DNA of 64,000 nt from Phytophthora sp. 'mugwort' (taxonomy: Eukaryota > Oomycota > Peronosporomycetes > Peronosporales > Peronosporaceae). The position numbers and the translations under genes are program-made. How positions within the stretch are numbered: position 1 is the stretch's first letter; every line of letters begins with the position of its first letter. Below are positions 42,862 through 53,390 of the stretch, piece after piece. The notes below the pieces were generated by a model, which saw only the letters and a program-made list of their open reading frames with translations, was not told the origin of the DNA and ran no database searches. The stretch lies in the NCBI GenBank assembly GCA_033558025.1, contig JAUCEF010000014.1, forward strand, positions 372,001-436,000. Direction: 5' to 3'.

Positions 42862-43196
42862 CTAAATGATACCCCAGATTGTTGGTGTCTAAGTCCAGTC
42901 CATCACCAAACTATCCCCCATTGCGTGAAGCACATTTTTTGAGTGGCGGTTTGCATCGCAATGATGCAAGTGATATCCATCTGATCCTGGACAAGGAGAA
43001 CGTCGTTGCCCCTATCCGCGTCAGCAAAATCGAGAATAGCTTTGGACCATTCAGTGGTTGTCGTGCCGAAAATTTGCTGCAGAATATTTCTTGTTTTTTG
43101 CGGAGTCAGAACCATGTCTGTACTCGGGGTCATTACAAAGAAGCAGTATGCTGATGAAGGCAAATCGGAACAGCCGACCCAGGATGATCTGAACAC

Positions 43197-43905
43197 GCTC
43201 GTGGCAGACTACATTTTTGAAACTGTCTCTGTTCTTCGCACCGTGAGCGACCGAGTTTCGTGAAAATGGTCTGAAGGGTCGTGCTGGACTATCAGTACCA
43301 CCACATACATTAGATTAAAAATGGCGCTAAGCAATCTTTTTTCCTTACTTGTAGTATGTTACATATTTCAGGTGAGCCGAGATACCATGGGAAAGGCGAT
43401 ACTGAATGACCAACTATGAACGGCAGCGATAGTGTCACGAGCTCCACTGAAGGAGGAAACGACGACATCGAAGACGAAGACTCTGACGAAGGATCCTCAT
43501 GCTAGACAGTAGACAACTACTTTGATTACTATGATTCCGAAGAGTAAAGAAGCATCGAGCCCTCTTTTTCATTTTAGTTTGTTTTACGTTACATGAATGA
43601 ACCTCGTTTTCTGTCGATCTAACTCGTCCATAGCCTATGTGGTGCTTCCTGCCATGCCTTTGAAAGATGGCTGTCAAAAAAAATCCGTTGGTTTTGCCGC
43701 AGTTTATACTGGAATAAGCTGTTTTAACGAAAAGTCAAACTAGGTTTGCAGCCACAAAACCAACCCCAGTCGCAAGCCACAGACCAAGAACCTCAGCAAC
43801 GCTCACCACAACCACCCCCAACGACTACACAGACTGCTGAATTTCCCTCTACATCACCACCAGGCACTTTGCGACTGGCAACAAGCCGACTGCAACTACA
43901 TGCAT
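43197..43905. other. Flank of the MULE-Ulp1 gene
   Basis: No clear gene. A short acidic plus-strand frame near 43417-43506 (MNGSDSVTSSTEGGNDD, then DEDSDEG) may be another transposon fragment. Terminal inverted repeats of the MULE were not recognised. Confidence 0.4.
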
Positions 43906-44004
43906 GAATCGGACGCAAGCGACTCCAGCACAAGCACTTCGTCCGAAGAGGTCGGGAATCGGACGCAAGCGACTCCAGCACAAGCACTTCGTCCGAAGAG
44001 GTCG
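43906..44004. repeat. Two-copy 50-bp tandem repeat
   Basis: GAATCGGACGCAAGCGACTCC... at 43906-43955 repeats almost exactly at 43956-44004. It encodes a Ser/Thr-rich stretch in one plus frame (ESDASDSSTSTSSEEV). The following frame (about 44010-44278, RLANLTSLDTRLKAMASQ) looks coding but is unidentified; a retroelement Gag fragment is possible. Confidence 0.8.
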
Positions 44005-44278
44005 ACGCCTCGCGAACCTCACGAGCCTCGACACGAGGCTGAAGGCGATGGCGAGTCAAGTCGTCGGCGCCCTGTACACCCGCCAAACGCGGATCCAATT
44101 CGAAGCCACATGGGTGGACCTTCACGCCAACGCCTGCTTTCACGCCATCACTATCTGCAGCATCAGCTACACCGTTATCGTCACTACCAGAATACCAGGA
44201 GACGGACGCCAGCAAACAACAGAAAAACCAGTGTCAGCAGATCCAAGCAGCCGCCGATACCAGCTTCTACTCGACTGA

Positions 44279-45404
44279 TGGCGAAGACTACCATTGCTCG
44301 GCGCGACACCTCGGCTGAAGTCCTTGACGATGTCGCCCTAAATGGAGGATCTTGGCCTGCGTCATGGCCAGCGCCACGGCGACGACGAAGGCGGTGGTGT
44401 TGACTCCAAGCATCTTAATGGTCTTTTGGTTGTTCGACGGCGAGCAAATCAAAGATGCGATCTTCTGCAACTCAGTTGGATACGTATTCTTGAGCTGTCG
44501 AAGTGGTACTATTGTCTCGCGATCCTCTAACTTATGACTGCAAATTGGCTAAGATTGGGTTGTTCCTGGCAACACGTTGTGACGCGAGTTTGTCCAGTTT
44601 TTGATGTATGTCACAAATTTGCTCGAGGTTCAGCTCCCTACGGAGAAAAATAGTACGCATAAAAGCTGTTTTATTGCCAATTCAAGGTGACCCCCTTATT
44701 AGCAACGTGCCCACCCGGCTCTTATAGCCTCTGGCTTCTTTTATCGTCTCACACTCAAAATTTCGCGCTCTTCTACTCTGGCCAGTCACGTCACATTGTC
44801 AGCAGCTCGCACACCTCGTCGCGGAAAGCCTTCTGCCACAGGAGGACGCGGAGCTGGATTCAGCGAGAACAGACTCGAAAGCTTCCTCGAGATAATGGAG
44901 GCTAAACTATTCATACTCTTGCCTACAAATGCTTGCACTGGGTCCAGACTTCCAGAACCACTTCTGCATAAACTGGTTATTTTTATCCCCCTATTCGCTT
45001 AAAACCGATCTGATCATGTTGAGAGAGGAAGACTCTGACCCTCCAACCAGCACCATCGTCACAAAATCATTTTGTATGCATGCCTTTCTCTTCTGCATAT
45101 GGTATCCATAAAATTGTATTTTCCGGAACAACCCACTGCCTCCTGATAGATTGACTTGGTGTTGATCATGAAGAAGATCTGGGGCCAGTTTGGCAGCCGG
45201 GTGAAGCTGTGAAGACTGAGTGAAAGTGATTCATAGATCCACACCGTCTCGCCGAATTGGATCGAGTCGTGCAGTTCAAGACCGAAAAAAAGAAAGTACC
45301 AAGTCCGAGCAGGCGTGGACGTAGTGGTTAAAAAAAATGAAAGGCCACACCGTGACGCTCATGATCTACGATAAAAGACGACGCATCTAAGTTCGTGTGG
45401 CTTA
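44279..45404. other. Gene-free, unidentified
   Basis: Short frames on both strands only; none is supported. Confidence 0.45.
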
Positions 45405-45923
45405 TTCCGCTGATGCGGAAACGCTTGCACAATGTAGGCAATGCTTTAAAAAGGCACCTCTTGCACCATTCCCTGCCAGATGAATCACTCAAAAATCTTT
45501 TTCTGAGTCACTACGATCTCTCGGCTCTCGGTCTTCCCCAATACCAAAATAGCCGACCACACAAACATGCGCTTGCAGGTCAGCGACATTATCAGGGACC
45601 CACATCCTGCCCCGATGAGACCCAGGCGTGAACACGATATGGCGCTGGCAGACTTGTACGCAAGAAGCCTCAGCAGCCTCAGCAAGACGAGGCGGTAAAA
45701 GCGTATCTCTATGATCATGATCTGTTACGATAGCACATTTTAGCAGAGTGCAACGTCCGATTGCAGACCGCGACCCTTGCTGGCGAGCTGCACGGACGTA
45801 TACCCATAGATTTCTGACGCTGCGACTCGCCATGTTATCTACTGGCCAATGCAGCGTCGAGCGCACAGCTAGTGAGCGCAGCAATGACTGTTTGTGCCCA
45901 CCAATAACACCGCAGGACTTCAA
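45405..45923 (-). pseudogene. Gypsy-type pol fragment at the integrase zinc finger
   Basis: Minus-strand frames contain SHRGRMWVPDNVADLQ and VCVVGYFG, the segment that in oomycete gypsy polyproteins precedes the integrase HHCC finger. Then, after a frameshift, come VTQKKIFE, FIWQGMVQEV and KHCLHCASVSAS, the finger's C-x2-C part. The integrase core is absent. It is a short decayed fragment on the opposite strand to the gypsy element at 47400-49264. Confidence 0.55.
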
Positions 45924-46776
45924 ATTGTGAAATGGGTCTATTTAGCGGAATAACATTATGAAAGAAAGATAATCGCAGGAAGCGGAAGCAAGCACAGCGA
46001 CAATAATATTTGTAAAAGTGTCAAGTGTATATTCTTCTAGCGCGAGTTCGGTAGCGCCAAACATGGCAATGTGAAAGCAAAACTCGTATTGCAACCTATG
46101 TGGGCAAACTAACATCCCGGAAGACGACACCGAATGCAGCAGCGACCTGCTAGGAATGTGAAGGGCGTTTAATGGGTTGCCGCCGGCTACCCTGAACGCA
46201 GGGTTCTTAACGCTGCAATGCGTTATGGATGATTGTGTTGCAGCAGACGAAGAGAACACTTTCAAAATTCGACACATGTCGAAGTTCAAGCTCGCCCGGC
46301 GGGACGCCTTCCTCAGAGCATCAAGTACTGTGACACCACGTCATCGTTTCTACCCGCTCGCGAGGGGCCTACAGACGAAATACATAGTGAAGCTAGTACA
46401 GCAATCGGATTATAGTTACGGAACAAGCAAAATAGTTGAACGTGACAAGAGCTCCGAAACAGACTGGCAATAAGTTAGGTAGAAGTGATCTGTGTCCTTC
46501 ATCCGATATATTGGGGCTAAACTTCAACCATATGGTTCTTGTTAAAAGCAATTGTCCATCTTATCCACCTAATTATAGCAACAAAAGCAAGGACCGTTCT
46601 CTGGACCACCATGTGCTTTTGAAAGTGCATGACCGCATTCGGCTCTGTGGCAAACAGCCATTTTACATGAAAATATGCAAACATTCCGTAATTTTGATTG
46701 ACTAAAAGATCTGATTCTTTCTCGATGAAAACTTAGGAGAACCATTATCTCGTGGCGTAATTTCCTGTCGGGGCAT
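45924..46776. other. Unidentified, probably transposon-derived
   Basis: A plus-strand 98-codon frame (46177-46473, containing IRHMSKFKLARRDAFLRA) and a minus-strand 115-codon frame overlap it. Neither is recognised. Confidence 0.35.
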
Positions 46777-47264
46777 TTGCCGGTCGTTGTCGTTACACTG
46801 GGAGTACAACATGCTTATGACACTGGGTTGCTTGAACGTACGGAGGCCGCCAAACCGGAAATCGACATCACGGAGGCGTCGCTAGCGAACACCTCGAAGG
46901 CGTTGGGTATTATCGCAGAAGGCGCGGAACTTCAGCACCAGACAAGATCCTTCCTCGACGCGTGTCATACAAGGGTGGGTAAAGACCCACAAATTCTACA
47001 ATCGTATCACACTTCGCAACTACACTACGTTTCCATGAATTCAAGATGGATGATGACTAACATCTACATGCCTTTGACAGTCTCGTTGTCGGCCTACAGA
47101 CGCTAGGAGAGACGGTCGATGTAGCGAGGATGCTCGTGGTGCCATTGAACGGTTATCCGGTCGAGTATGAGCTAATCTCATCCATCGTCGAGAACGCGAA
47201 GGACATTGCGTTGGTCGAGGGCTAGGAGAAGCTCCTCGGAGAAGTGCGAACGGTTGAAGCAAGA
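46777..47264 (+). pseudogene. Copia-type Gag fragment
   Basis: From about 47040 a single plus frame, interrupted by TAA and TAG, reads FKMDDD, HLHAFDSLVVGLQTLGE, RMLVVPLNGYPVEYEL, SIVENAKDIALVEG, EKLLGE. This matches the conserved pattern of Ty1/copia Gag (KM...L...F..L...L..LG......LL.SLP..Y......I......TL.E....L). The upstream frame from 46777 may be its N-terminal part. It is cut off before the protease, and gypsy sequence follows within about 130 bases. Confidence 0.6.
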
Positions 47265-47394
47265 ACCGGTATGGTCGAGAGCGGCCGTATCTTGACACCC
47301 CAAGATCACAGCATCCCACAGATCGGTATCGTTCGGCACACAAAGTCGTCGTTGCGAAGTGTCCCTTTCCAACCCAGTGATGACAATGCGCTAC

Positions 47395-49264
47395 TTAAGT
47401 ACTTGCAATGAAGTATGCTCTTTTCAAGTTCAGGGTTTACCTGCACGGCTCAAAGCCGTTTGTGATCTTCATTTATCACGCGACGCAACGCACTGTGACC
47501 CAGCTGCCTCATTGCTCGCAAAGCATGGTCCGCTGGCTGTCTTCTTCGCGGAGTATAACTTCGAGGCGAAGTACAAGCTTAACACGCAGAATGGTCTCGC
47601 AGACGCGTTGTCACGTGGACCGGACTATGGATTTTATCATGTCACGACGGGCTGTGAAAAAAACTACCGCTCTGTGGGCATGTACTATTTATTGGTAGTC
47701 CAAATTGTACAAATGGACTAGCGCATATCTGCGAACATTTGAAAGTGTCAGCGGGTGGAGACCTCACCACATGCCACCGCGCTGCTGGATGTCCCCTCTG
47801 GGTGTTGGGAGTCCATACGTTCTGAGTTTGTGTTTGGTCTTCCGAAAGGATCGGACGGCAACGCGGGCATCGTGGTATTTATGGACCGATTGAGCAAGAT
47901 GGCCCACCTAGAGGCAGCGCCGGATATCATTACTGCTAAAGTACAGCGGAACTATTTCTCGATCGGGGCCTATCGCGAACATGGTTTGCCCGCATCAATA
48001 TTGTCTCGGATCAAGACCCCCCGCTTCACTGAAGAGGTTTGGGCGTCCGTCTTCACGGTGCTTTGCACTATGCTGGACATGTCCACGGCGGATCATCCGC
48101 ATACTGACGGTCAAACTGAACGTGTGAATGCGTTATGGAGTATATATATTGTAGCATTTGCGCTGAAACGCCGAAGTGTTGGAGCGCAATGCTTGCGCTC
48201 GTTGGGTTTGCATTGAATAACGCGGTGCATGCCTCCACGGGCTACACCCCGTTATACGTGAACGGCTTCACATACCCGCGCGTCCCACTGACGCTACCAT
48301 ACGTGGTTCTGAGCTTGGTGGGGGAGAGATAGCCGATCGGCTTGCTGATGCCAGCCCTAGCACTATTCGGAAAGAGGTTGACGAGCTTCTGTAGACGTGT
48401 CTGAATGTCTATGACGCTACATATGGCTGAGAGTCAAGACAAACAAAAGGAACAGGTGGATGCCAGGGGCAGAGGTGAAAAAATGGAAAGATTTGAGGTC
48501 GGCGACCGAGTTTCGTTACATGCTAAAAACTACTACGCATGCAGTTTCTGCGCTCTTCAAGGCGAAGCTGAGTCCGCGTTTTGCCGGGCCGTTCACGGTC
48601 GTGCCTAAGAAGGGCCTAGCGTATACGCTCAGGCTTCCGAAGAAGATGCGCACACATACCGTGTTTTACGTGGGGTTGCCCAAGCCATACCGGGACCCGG
48701 GGAAGGTGAGCGCGGGGGCAGACGTGGAGGAGCCGCGACGCTCGGTTGGACCTCAGCTGCACCCCTCCAGTCTCGCTTGATTGCGTTCAAGGTGCAGCAA
48801 TCGCTGCGTATTCGGCTCCGGTTCTCAACCCAATCCATATGCTCACGAAGGTCATCGACCGCAGTCCTAAGACCACTCATAGGCCTGCTAGGCCGACCAA
48901 GTACCCGACGGCTCCGCTCCACCTCGCCGTCCCGTCGACTCACGGCATCCTGCGGTTTTCGAACTCTTCTCGACGCGCGGCGTGATCATACGTGTCGGCT
49001 CGACCACCTCCTACGTTGCTCGATGAGCAGGGACACCGCCACTTGTATGTGGAGAGCATCTTGAAGCGATGTCATCGCCAAGGTCATAACCAGTATCTGG
49101 TGAATTGGCGTGGGTATCGTCACTCAGCAAACGCGTGGGAATTTGAGTTGCCCCTCCGGCACGTCTGCCCTGACGTCGTCGTCGTGTTTAATCACCACGA
49201 TCGGACGCGCTCGGCATGCCTGCGACCGCGGCTTTGGTCGCCTCGCGCTTCCCGACAATAGGTC
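47395..49264 (+). pseudogene. Gypsy (chromovirus-type) pol: RNase H, integrase, chromodomain
   Basis: Order on the plus strand, over shifting frames: RNase H end (MKYALFKFRVYLHGSKPFVIF, then FFAEYNFEAKYKLN and LADALSRGPDY); integrase core from about 47780 (PSGCWESIRSEFVFGLPK, VVFMDRLSKMAHL with the first Asp, SDQDP only in an alternative frame, HTDGQTERVN with the Glu); ALNNAVHASTGYTPLYVNG; the integrase C-terminal module (LSPRFAGPFTVVPKKGLAYTL, HTVFYVGLPKPYR); and a chromodomain at about 49030-49180 (YVESILKRCHRQG, YLVNWRGY, NAWEFE). Reverse transcriptase, protease and Gag are missing. Several frameshifts, stops at 48330-48400 and the truncated 5' end make it dead. The 3' LTR probably follows at 49632. 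Confidence 0.85.
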
Positions 49265-49631
49265 GGGAAGCTAACGAATCAGCCGCTGAGCTCAAGCGCC
49301 GATCGTGGGCTGCTGCATCATTGAGCCACTTTTGTGGAGGTCTGCAGCGCTCACAGGGGCATGATGGGTGGGCCCGTCGGGCGGAGGCCAGGAGGCAATT
49401 GGCGCTTCGCCTGGTCTTCGCGAAGTCGAAGCGAAGCTTGCGCTCCATTCGCACATCGACTCCGCGAAGCTGTCTCGTAGAGCATTATCCGAAGGGAGTC
49501 GTCGGGCACCTTCCGCCCCAAGGTTAAGCTGGGCGTCTTCCTCTTTGGCCTTTGGGCGGAAGGAGCCTGTCACCCCCCCCCCCCCAGTATCCCCAGGCAC
49601 CAAGACGATAGAGATCATCCGCATGGTGGCG

Positions 49632-50000
49632 TGTAACGGGGTTAGTTTCATGGTTATAGATTAGGTGGAACACATGTCTCTATCTTCCCTCCTTCGACCA
49701 TCGCTTCATGGGGCAAGCAGACTTGATTAGCTCTTTAGGCTAGGCTCAGTGGTGTTCCCTACTTCCTAGCCCCACGGGACAAAACTTTGTCAATGGCGAA
49801 AATCCCGTCCTAGAAGCTTACTGTTCGAGCCGATAATCAAGTCATATAAAGACAAGAACAAAAATTTTGTTCGCCGGAACTCCGAGCTTCGTGGGGGGGG
49901 GGGGGAATGGCGAATGCTCAGAATTCTCCGTTCAGGCTCGGTCCGGAAATCCATGGTTCAGACTCGTAGCCCTTCGTACTTAACCGACCACTTTCATCCT
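49632..50000 (+). repeat. Probable 3' LTR of the gypsy element
   Basis: Starts TGTAACGGGGTTAG after the gypsy coding end and contains a TATA-like TCATATAAAG at about 49844. Part of it (49868-49998) recurs inverted at 57601-57733, as expected for a dispersed LTR. The exact 3' end is uncertain; no matching 5' LTR was found. Confidence 0.5.
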
Positions 50001-50066
50001 TCGGTCATCGCTTGATGGGGGTAAGTAGACTAGATTAGCTCTTTAAGCTAGGCTCGCTGGAGTCCC
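49998..50066 (+). repeat. Partial second LTR-like copy
   Basis: About 65 bases (TCGGTCATCGCTTGATGGGGGTAAG... to CTCGCTGGAGTCC) repeat, with divergence, the LTR segment at 49696-49760, about 302 bases apart. It stops at a C run where the tyrosine-recombinase remnant begins. Confidence 0.6.
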
Positions 50067-51204
50067 CCCCCCCACGAGTGCATCGTGACTAGTCTCGTTG
50101 TGCTCCAATGTCGAGGCCCGGATCACCCGCTTGCTGTGTCTCGGCTCATTCCAGGTTGGAGGCGGGTGTAAACTGAAAAAACACCAACTTGACCACCGTC
50201 CCATCGGTCGAATGACCAGCTCACACTTCCCAGCTGCTAGCAGTGCACAGGCAACCCCGATGCGCAAGGCGTGAGTAAAGTACTCGTTTGGGGCCAGATC
50301 CTGCTGCTTCCTTAATGAGCTTGGCCACAGTGGCTTTCCTGATTGTCATCTTCGGGCGATTTTGACGTCAGATACGGGCCCAGGGCCACTCCTTCAGAGG
50401 TCCATTTCGCCCTCAGTTATAGACATTTTTTAACTGCTGCCACTGGACACAGCACCTGGTGTTCTGGACGGTAGTGGCGTACGACAGTCCCTTGGGCGAT
50501 CCGAGCGCTTTTGTGAGACTCGAAAGGACTTCCACCGAGTGAGGTCTATGTGCGCTTGGGTTCACTTGCTTTCTTTGGGCTTCGCGAAGAATAATGTCAT
50601 GGACCTTGACGCAGTGGGTGCGATTTGTGCCGGTCGATCGACCAATGGACACTGGTGCCCACATCTCCGAACATGGGTCCGGGAAGGAGAACGCTAACAC
50701 GATGGAACCCACAAGAGGCGGCTTTTTTGCGTCCGGGTGTCCTAGCAGTTCTCGCATTTTGAGCAGTATCGGTGTAGTCACTGGCTGCTTCCGCTCCACC
50801 TGACTGTTAATACGCTTGTATCCTTGAATGAAAAGCTCAAATTCCGGATCAAGTTAATCAAGCTTGGCGTTCTGAACGGCTTTGTGTGCGAATGCAACTC
50901 TGCCATCTTTCTTTCCATTGAAGGTATGATACTTCTTTCCGTTCCAGCCTTGTTGTGGCCGTCTGAAGCACACAATCCAGCGAATAGTCCAACAATCCTT
51001 GCTTGTTGTGCCGTGGAAGCTCGTCAATCCACACGGGAAATCCGAAGTCGTTACAGAACGCCTCCGAAAATTTGAAGTTCTTGCTGTATCGTCAGAGTGT
51101 TTCATTGGCGACTGCTGTCTCCTTGAGCTGCCTTGTTTTTTTCGTAATTCGCCGTTGGCGTTGGCTGTTTTTAAAGATTCACATTGGTCAGATCTGGTAT
51201 GCAC
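50067..51204 (-). pseudogene. Tyrosine recombinase of a DIRS-like retroelement
   Basis: Minus-strand frames resemble oomycete DIRS/Crypton-type tyrosine recombinases. An N-terminal core-binding part has RPQQGWNGKKYHTFNGK and VERKQPVTTPILLKMRELLG. The catalytic part has KMTIRKATVAKLIKEAAG, THALRIGVACALLAAGK (the H-x-x-R motif) and ELVIRPMGRWSSW (G-R-W motif). A canonical nucleophile tyrosine after the G-R-W motif is not visible. Frameshifts separate at least three blocks. It follows an RT fragment on the same strand, the order expected for a DIRS-type element. Confidence 0.6.
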
Positions 51205-51570
51205 ATCACACTTCGAGGTCTACTCCATGCTCCTGCTGAACATGCTGTCGAGAAGTAAGGCCGATATCGAGCCTGGATCAGAGCGCACTGGCGCCGTTGG
51301 GCGCGTCCTTCCTCTGAGCCGCAGTTCAGTTTTTCAACCACTCTTGTGATCCAGCGGCAGTCGCAGTGAATCGTGACATGCCGTCAAACGTTCGTCATGG
51401 TCAGACGTGGGCGCCACACCTTCATTGCTCTCATGAGTGTGCTCGCAATCGTGGTATCGTTAACGGCCTGGCCGCTCCAATTAACCTGCAAGCGTTCTCT
51501 AAGAACCATACTTAATATCATCACGCCTTGTTCGTGTGGTTAAAGCAGCCATACCTCATCGATGCCATGC
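51205..51570. other. Decayed DNA between RT and recombinase fragments
   Basis: Too short for a full RNase H and methylase region; no motif is recognised. The element seems to have lost its central part. Confidence 0.4.
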
Positions 51571-52335
51571 TTACGTTGAGGCACCGGACGGTGCCGATAA
51601 ATCGTGGATGATGCGGTCATCAAGATGGATTGGTCTGTCCTTCTTGGTCACCAGCTCGAAAGAACTCGAATGGAACCCAGGGCCCCGTTGAAGCACGTCG
51701 ATGGAAGCCACCAGGCATCGGCCTTTGTAGTAATCTGCAAGGAGCTTGTCGATCACAATCGACGACCCGGATAGGGCACCAATGTAGTTGGCAGGTAGGG
51801 GGCGGACACAGCGACGTGCCGATGCATTGACCCATGAAGGAGCAATCCAGTCCGTCGCAATTGCTCACAAAAGGGGAAGAGTGGGTATGTGATCAAGTGC
51901 AATCTGGTATATCCATGGTCGAAGCGCCTTGTTGGGACGTCCATCGTAAGAGGTCTGACCCCGAAGAATCTTGAGTGTATCAGGAATCCCCAAATCCGGA
52001 TCATCGATCAGAGTATCCAAAATGGCGCCACCAACGACCGGAACAGTGCGGGGCCCAGGGCCGCCGCGAGAAAGGCACCATCCATGGGAAACGGCACATC
52101 GAGCCACCTGGCGGCCTCGCGCAGTGCGAAAAACGGCAGCTGGAATAGATCGGGGTGTTCCAAAAACGATGCAAGTCCGATGGTCGTGACGCCATGTGCC
52201 AATCCACGGTGGTAACTTGCCCCGGGGGCGTAGGCCGAAAGACGGGTCGGTGGACGGGTCGGTCGAGCCACTGCGGCAGGAAGCGCCTCCGGATGAGGTG
52301 GAGGAACTGGCGGTGCTCCTGGATCACGAGCGACC
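51571..52335 (-). pseudogene. Reverse transcriptase N-terminal fragment, DIRS-like
   Basis: Minus-strand blocks in shifting frames: YDGRPNKALRPWIYQIALDH, then IDKLLADYYKGRCLVASIDVL, then FHSSSFELVTKKDRPIHLDD followed by RIIHDLSAPSGAST. These match the region before and at the first RT motifs (pattern R-(V/I)-I-x-D-L-S) of the tyrosine-recombinase retroelements common in Phytophthora. A stop follows directly and the catalytic palm motif is absent. Its upstream end is fused to the rDNA fragment at about 52335. Confidence 0.55.
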
Positions 52336-52337
52336 AG

Positions 52338-52501
52338 TTCGCAGACGCGTGCGCTACACGGATGCATTCAACGAGTATATAACCTTGATCGATAGGTCTG
52401 GGTAATCTTGTGAATGCGCAATATGCTAGGGATAGACTGTTGCAATTTTCAATCTTGAACGAGGAATTCCTAGTAAACGCAAGTCATCAGCTTGCATTGA
52501 T

Positions 52502-52535
<34 letters not shown>

Positions 52536-52642
52536 ACCTACCGATTGAATGACTCGGTGAAAAATTGGGACCGTGAGTCTGTTTGCTTTATTGCGAGTGG
52601 ATTGATGGGAACTTGTTTTAACCTCGCCATTTAGAGGAAGGT

Positions 52643-52689
<47 letters not shown>
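52338..52689 (+). rRNA. 18S rRNA, 3'-terminal fragment (orphon)
   Basis: The last 350 or so bases of 18S rRNA, recognisable by GCATTCAACGAGTATATAACC, TTGTACACACCGCCCGTCGC and the universal 3' end GTAGGTGAACCTGCGGAAGG then ATCATTA. Several positions differ from the usual oomycete sequence (for example CACGGATGC, GTGAAAAATTGGGAC). The rest of 18S is missing; the 5' side is a decayed retroelement. It is therefore an rDNA fragment displaced from the main cluster, not a functional gene. Confidence 0.92.
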
Positions 52690-52893
52690 CCACACCTAAA
52701 AAAATTCCACGTGAACCGTATCAAATTTTTTAGTTGGGGTCTTGTTTGGCGTACTGCTTCGGTAGTTGCTGCTGGGCAAGCCCTATCGCGAACCGTTTGG
52801 ACTTCGGTCTGACCTAGTATCTACTTTTTTTAAACCCATTAATTAATACTGATTATACTGTGGGGACGAAAGTCCCTGCTTTTAACTAGATAG
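52690..52893 (+). other. ITS1
   Basis: Starts CCACACCTAAAAAAATTCCACGTG, the hallmark start of Phytophthora ITS1, and ends AACTAGATAG before the 5.8S gene. It identifies the lineage as Peronosporales but is probably degenerate, so a species call from it would be unsafe. Confidence 0.85.
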
Positions 52894-53050
52894 CAACTTT
52901 CAGCGGTCGATGTCTAGGCTCGCACATCGATGAAGAACGCTGCGAACTGCGACACGTAATGCGAATTTTGCAGGATTCAGTGAGTCATCGAAATTGTTTT
53001 TGACGCATATTGCACTTTTGGGTTAGTCCTAGAAGTATGTCTGTATCAGT
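52894..53050 (+). rRNA. 5.8S rRNA pseudogene
   Basis: Contains TCTAGGCTCGCACATCGATG and AGGATTCAGTGAGTCATCG, typical of oomycete 5.8S. It also has extra bases (GCGAATTTTGCAGG) and a rewritten GAAATTGTTTTTGACGC segment that would disrupt the highly conserved core. This marks the unit as non-functional. Confidence 0.85.
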
Positions 53051-53390
53051 GTCCATACATCAAACTTGGTTTTCTTCCTTCCGTGTAGTCGGTGGAGGAT
53101 ATGCATGATGTAAAGTGTCTTGCGGCGATTTTACGGACCTACTGCGAGTCCTTTGAAATGTACTAAACTCTACTTGTCTTTGCTCAAAAACGTGGCGAGG
53201 CTGATTGTGGAGGCTGCCTGTATGGCAAAACGGCGGCTGTCCGTCTGCTGCGGCGTTAATGGAGAAGTGCTCGATTTGCGGTACGGTTGGCTTCGGCTGA
53301 ATAGCGCTTCTTGGGTGTTTTTCTGCTGTGGCGTGATAGATTGATGAACCGTAGCTAGGCGTGGGCATCGTTCGCGAGAAGAGAAGCAGG
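53051..53390 (+). other. ITS2, truncated
   Basis: ITS2 landmarks run in order (ACATCAAACTTGG, TTCCTTCCGTGTAGTCGG, GTCTTGCGGCG, TGCGAGTCCTTTGAAATGTAC, GTTGGCTTCGGCTGAA, GATGAACCGTAGCTAGG) and then stop at about 53370-53390, before 28S. Retroelement sequence follows. Confidence 0.85.

Larger units (their letters stand above)
39248..43196 (-). pseudogene. MULE transposase-SWIM-Ulp1 fusion gene, decayed
   Basis: A large transposon gene reading right to left, with plausible introns but several stops and frameshifts. In order: TPQKTRNILQQIFG and QDQMDITC (first catalytic Asp region); an intron; GSLVATSPTGRGVP; VIDKDFVEWRVLEK and LLCQFHALTYW (second Asp and C-x-FH of MULE transposases); an intron; YFQANWKSCVTMWAN and GNTTTNQIEFNWNQ (Glu region); a SWIM finger ending NLPCQHLMYIASR at about 41750-41810; an Ala/Thr-rich linker; an acidic serine-rich segment (SNESSESDKSDEPEDG) at 41240-41140; DDFDYNFVIPEPLV; an intron; then the Ulp1 protease domain with IHWG and QPDGTSCG. 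MULE-Ulp1 fusions are a known transposon class in plants and oomycetes. Stops include TAG near 40733, TGA at 40036 and TAA at about 39727. Confidence 0.85.

Noticed and set aside
44288..44470. 60-codon minus frame with a possible signal peptide
   Set aside because: Hydrophobic stretch only, no supporting promoter, family or downstream coding sequence.
49574..49587. Long C and G homopolymers (also at 49893, 58478, 60781)
   Set aside because: Likely mutational or assembly-prone tracts; no structural meaning can be supported.
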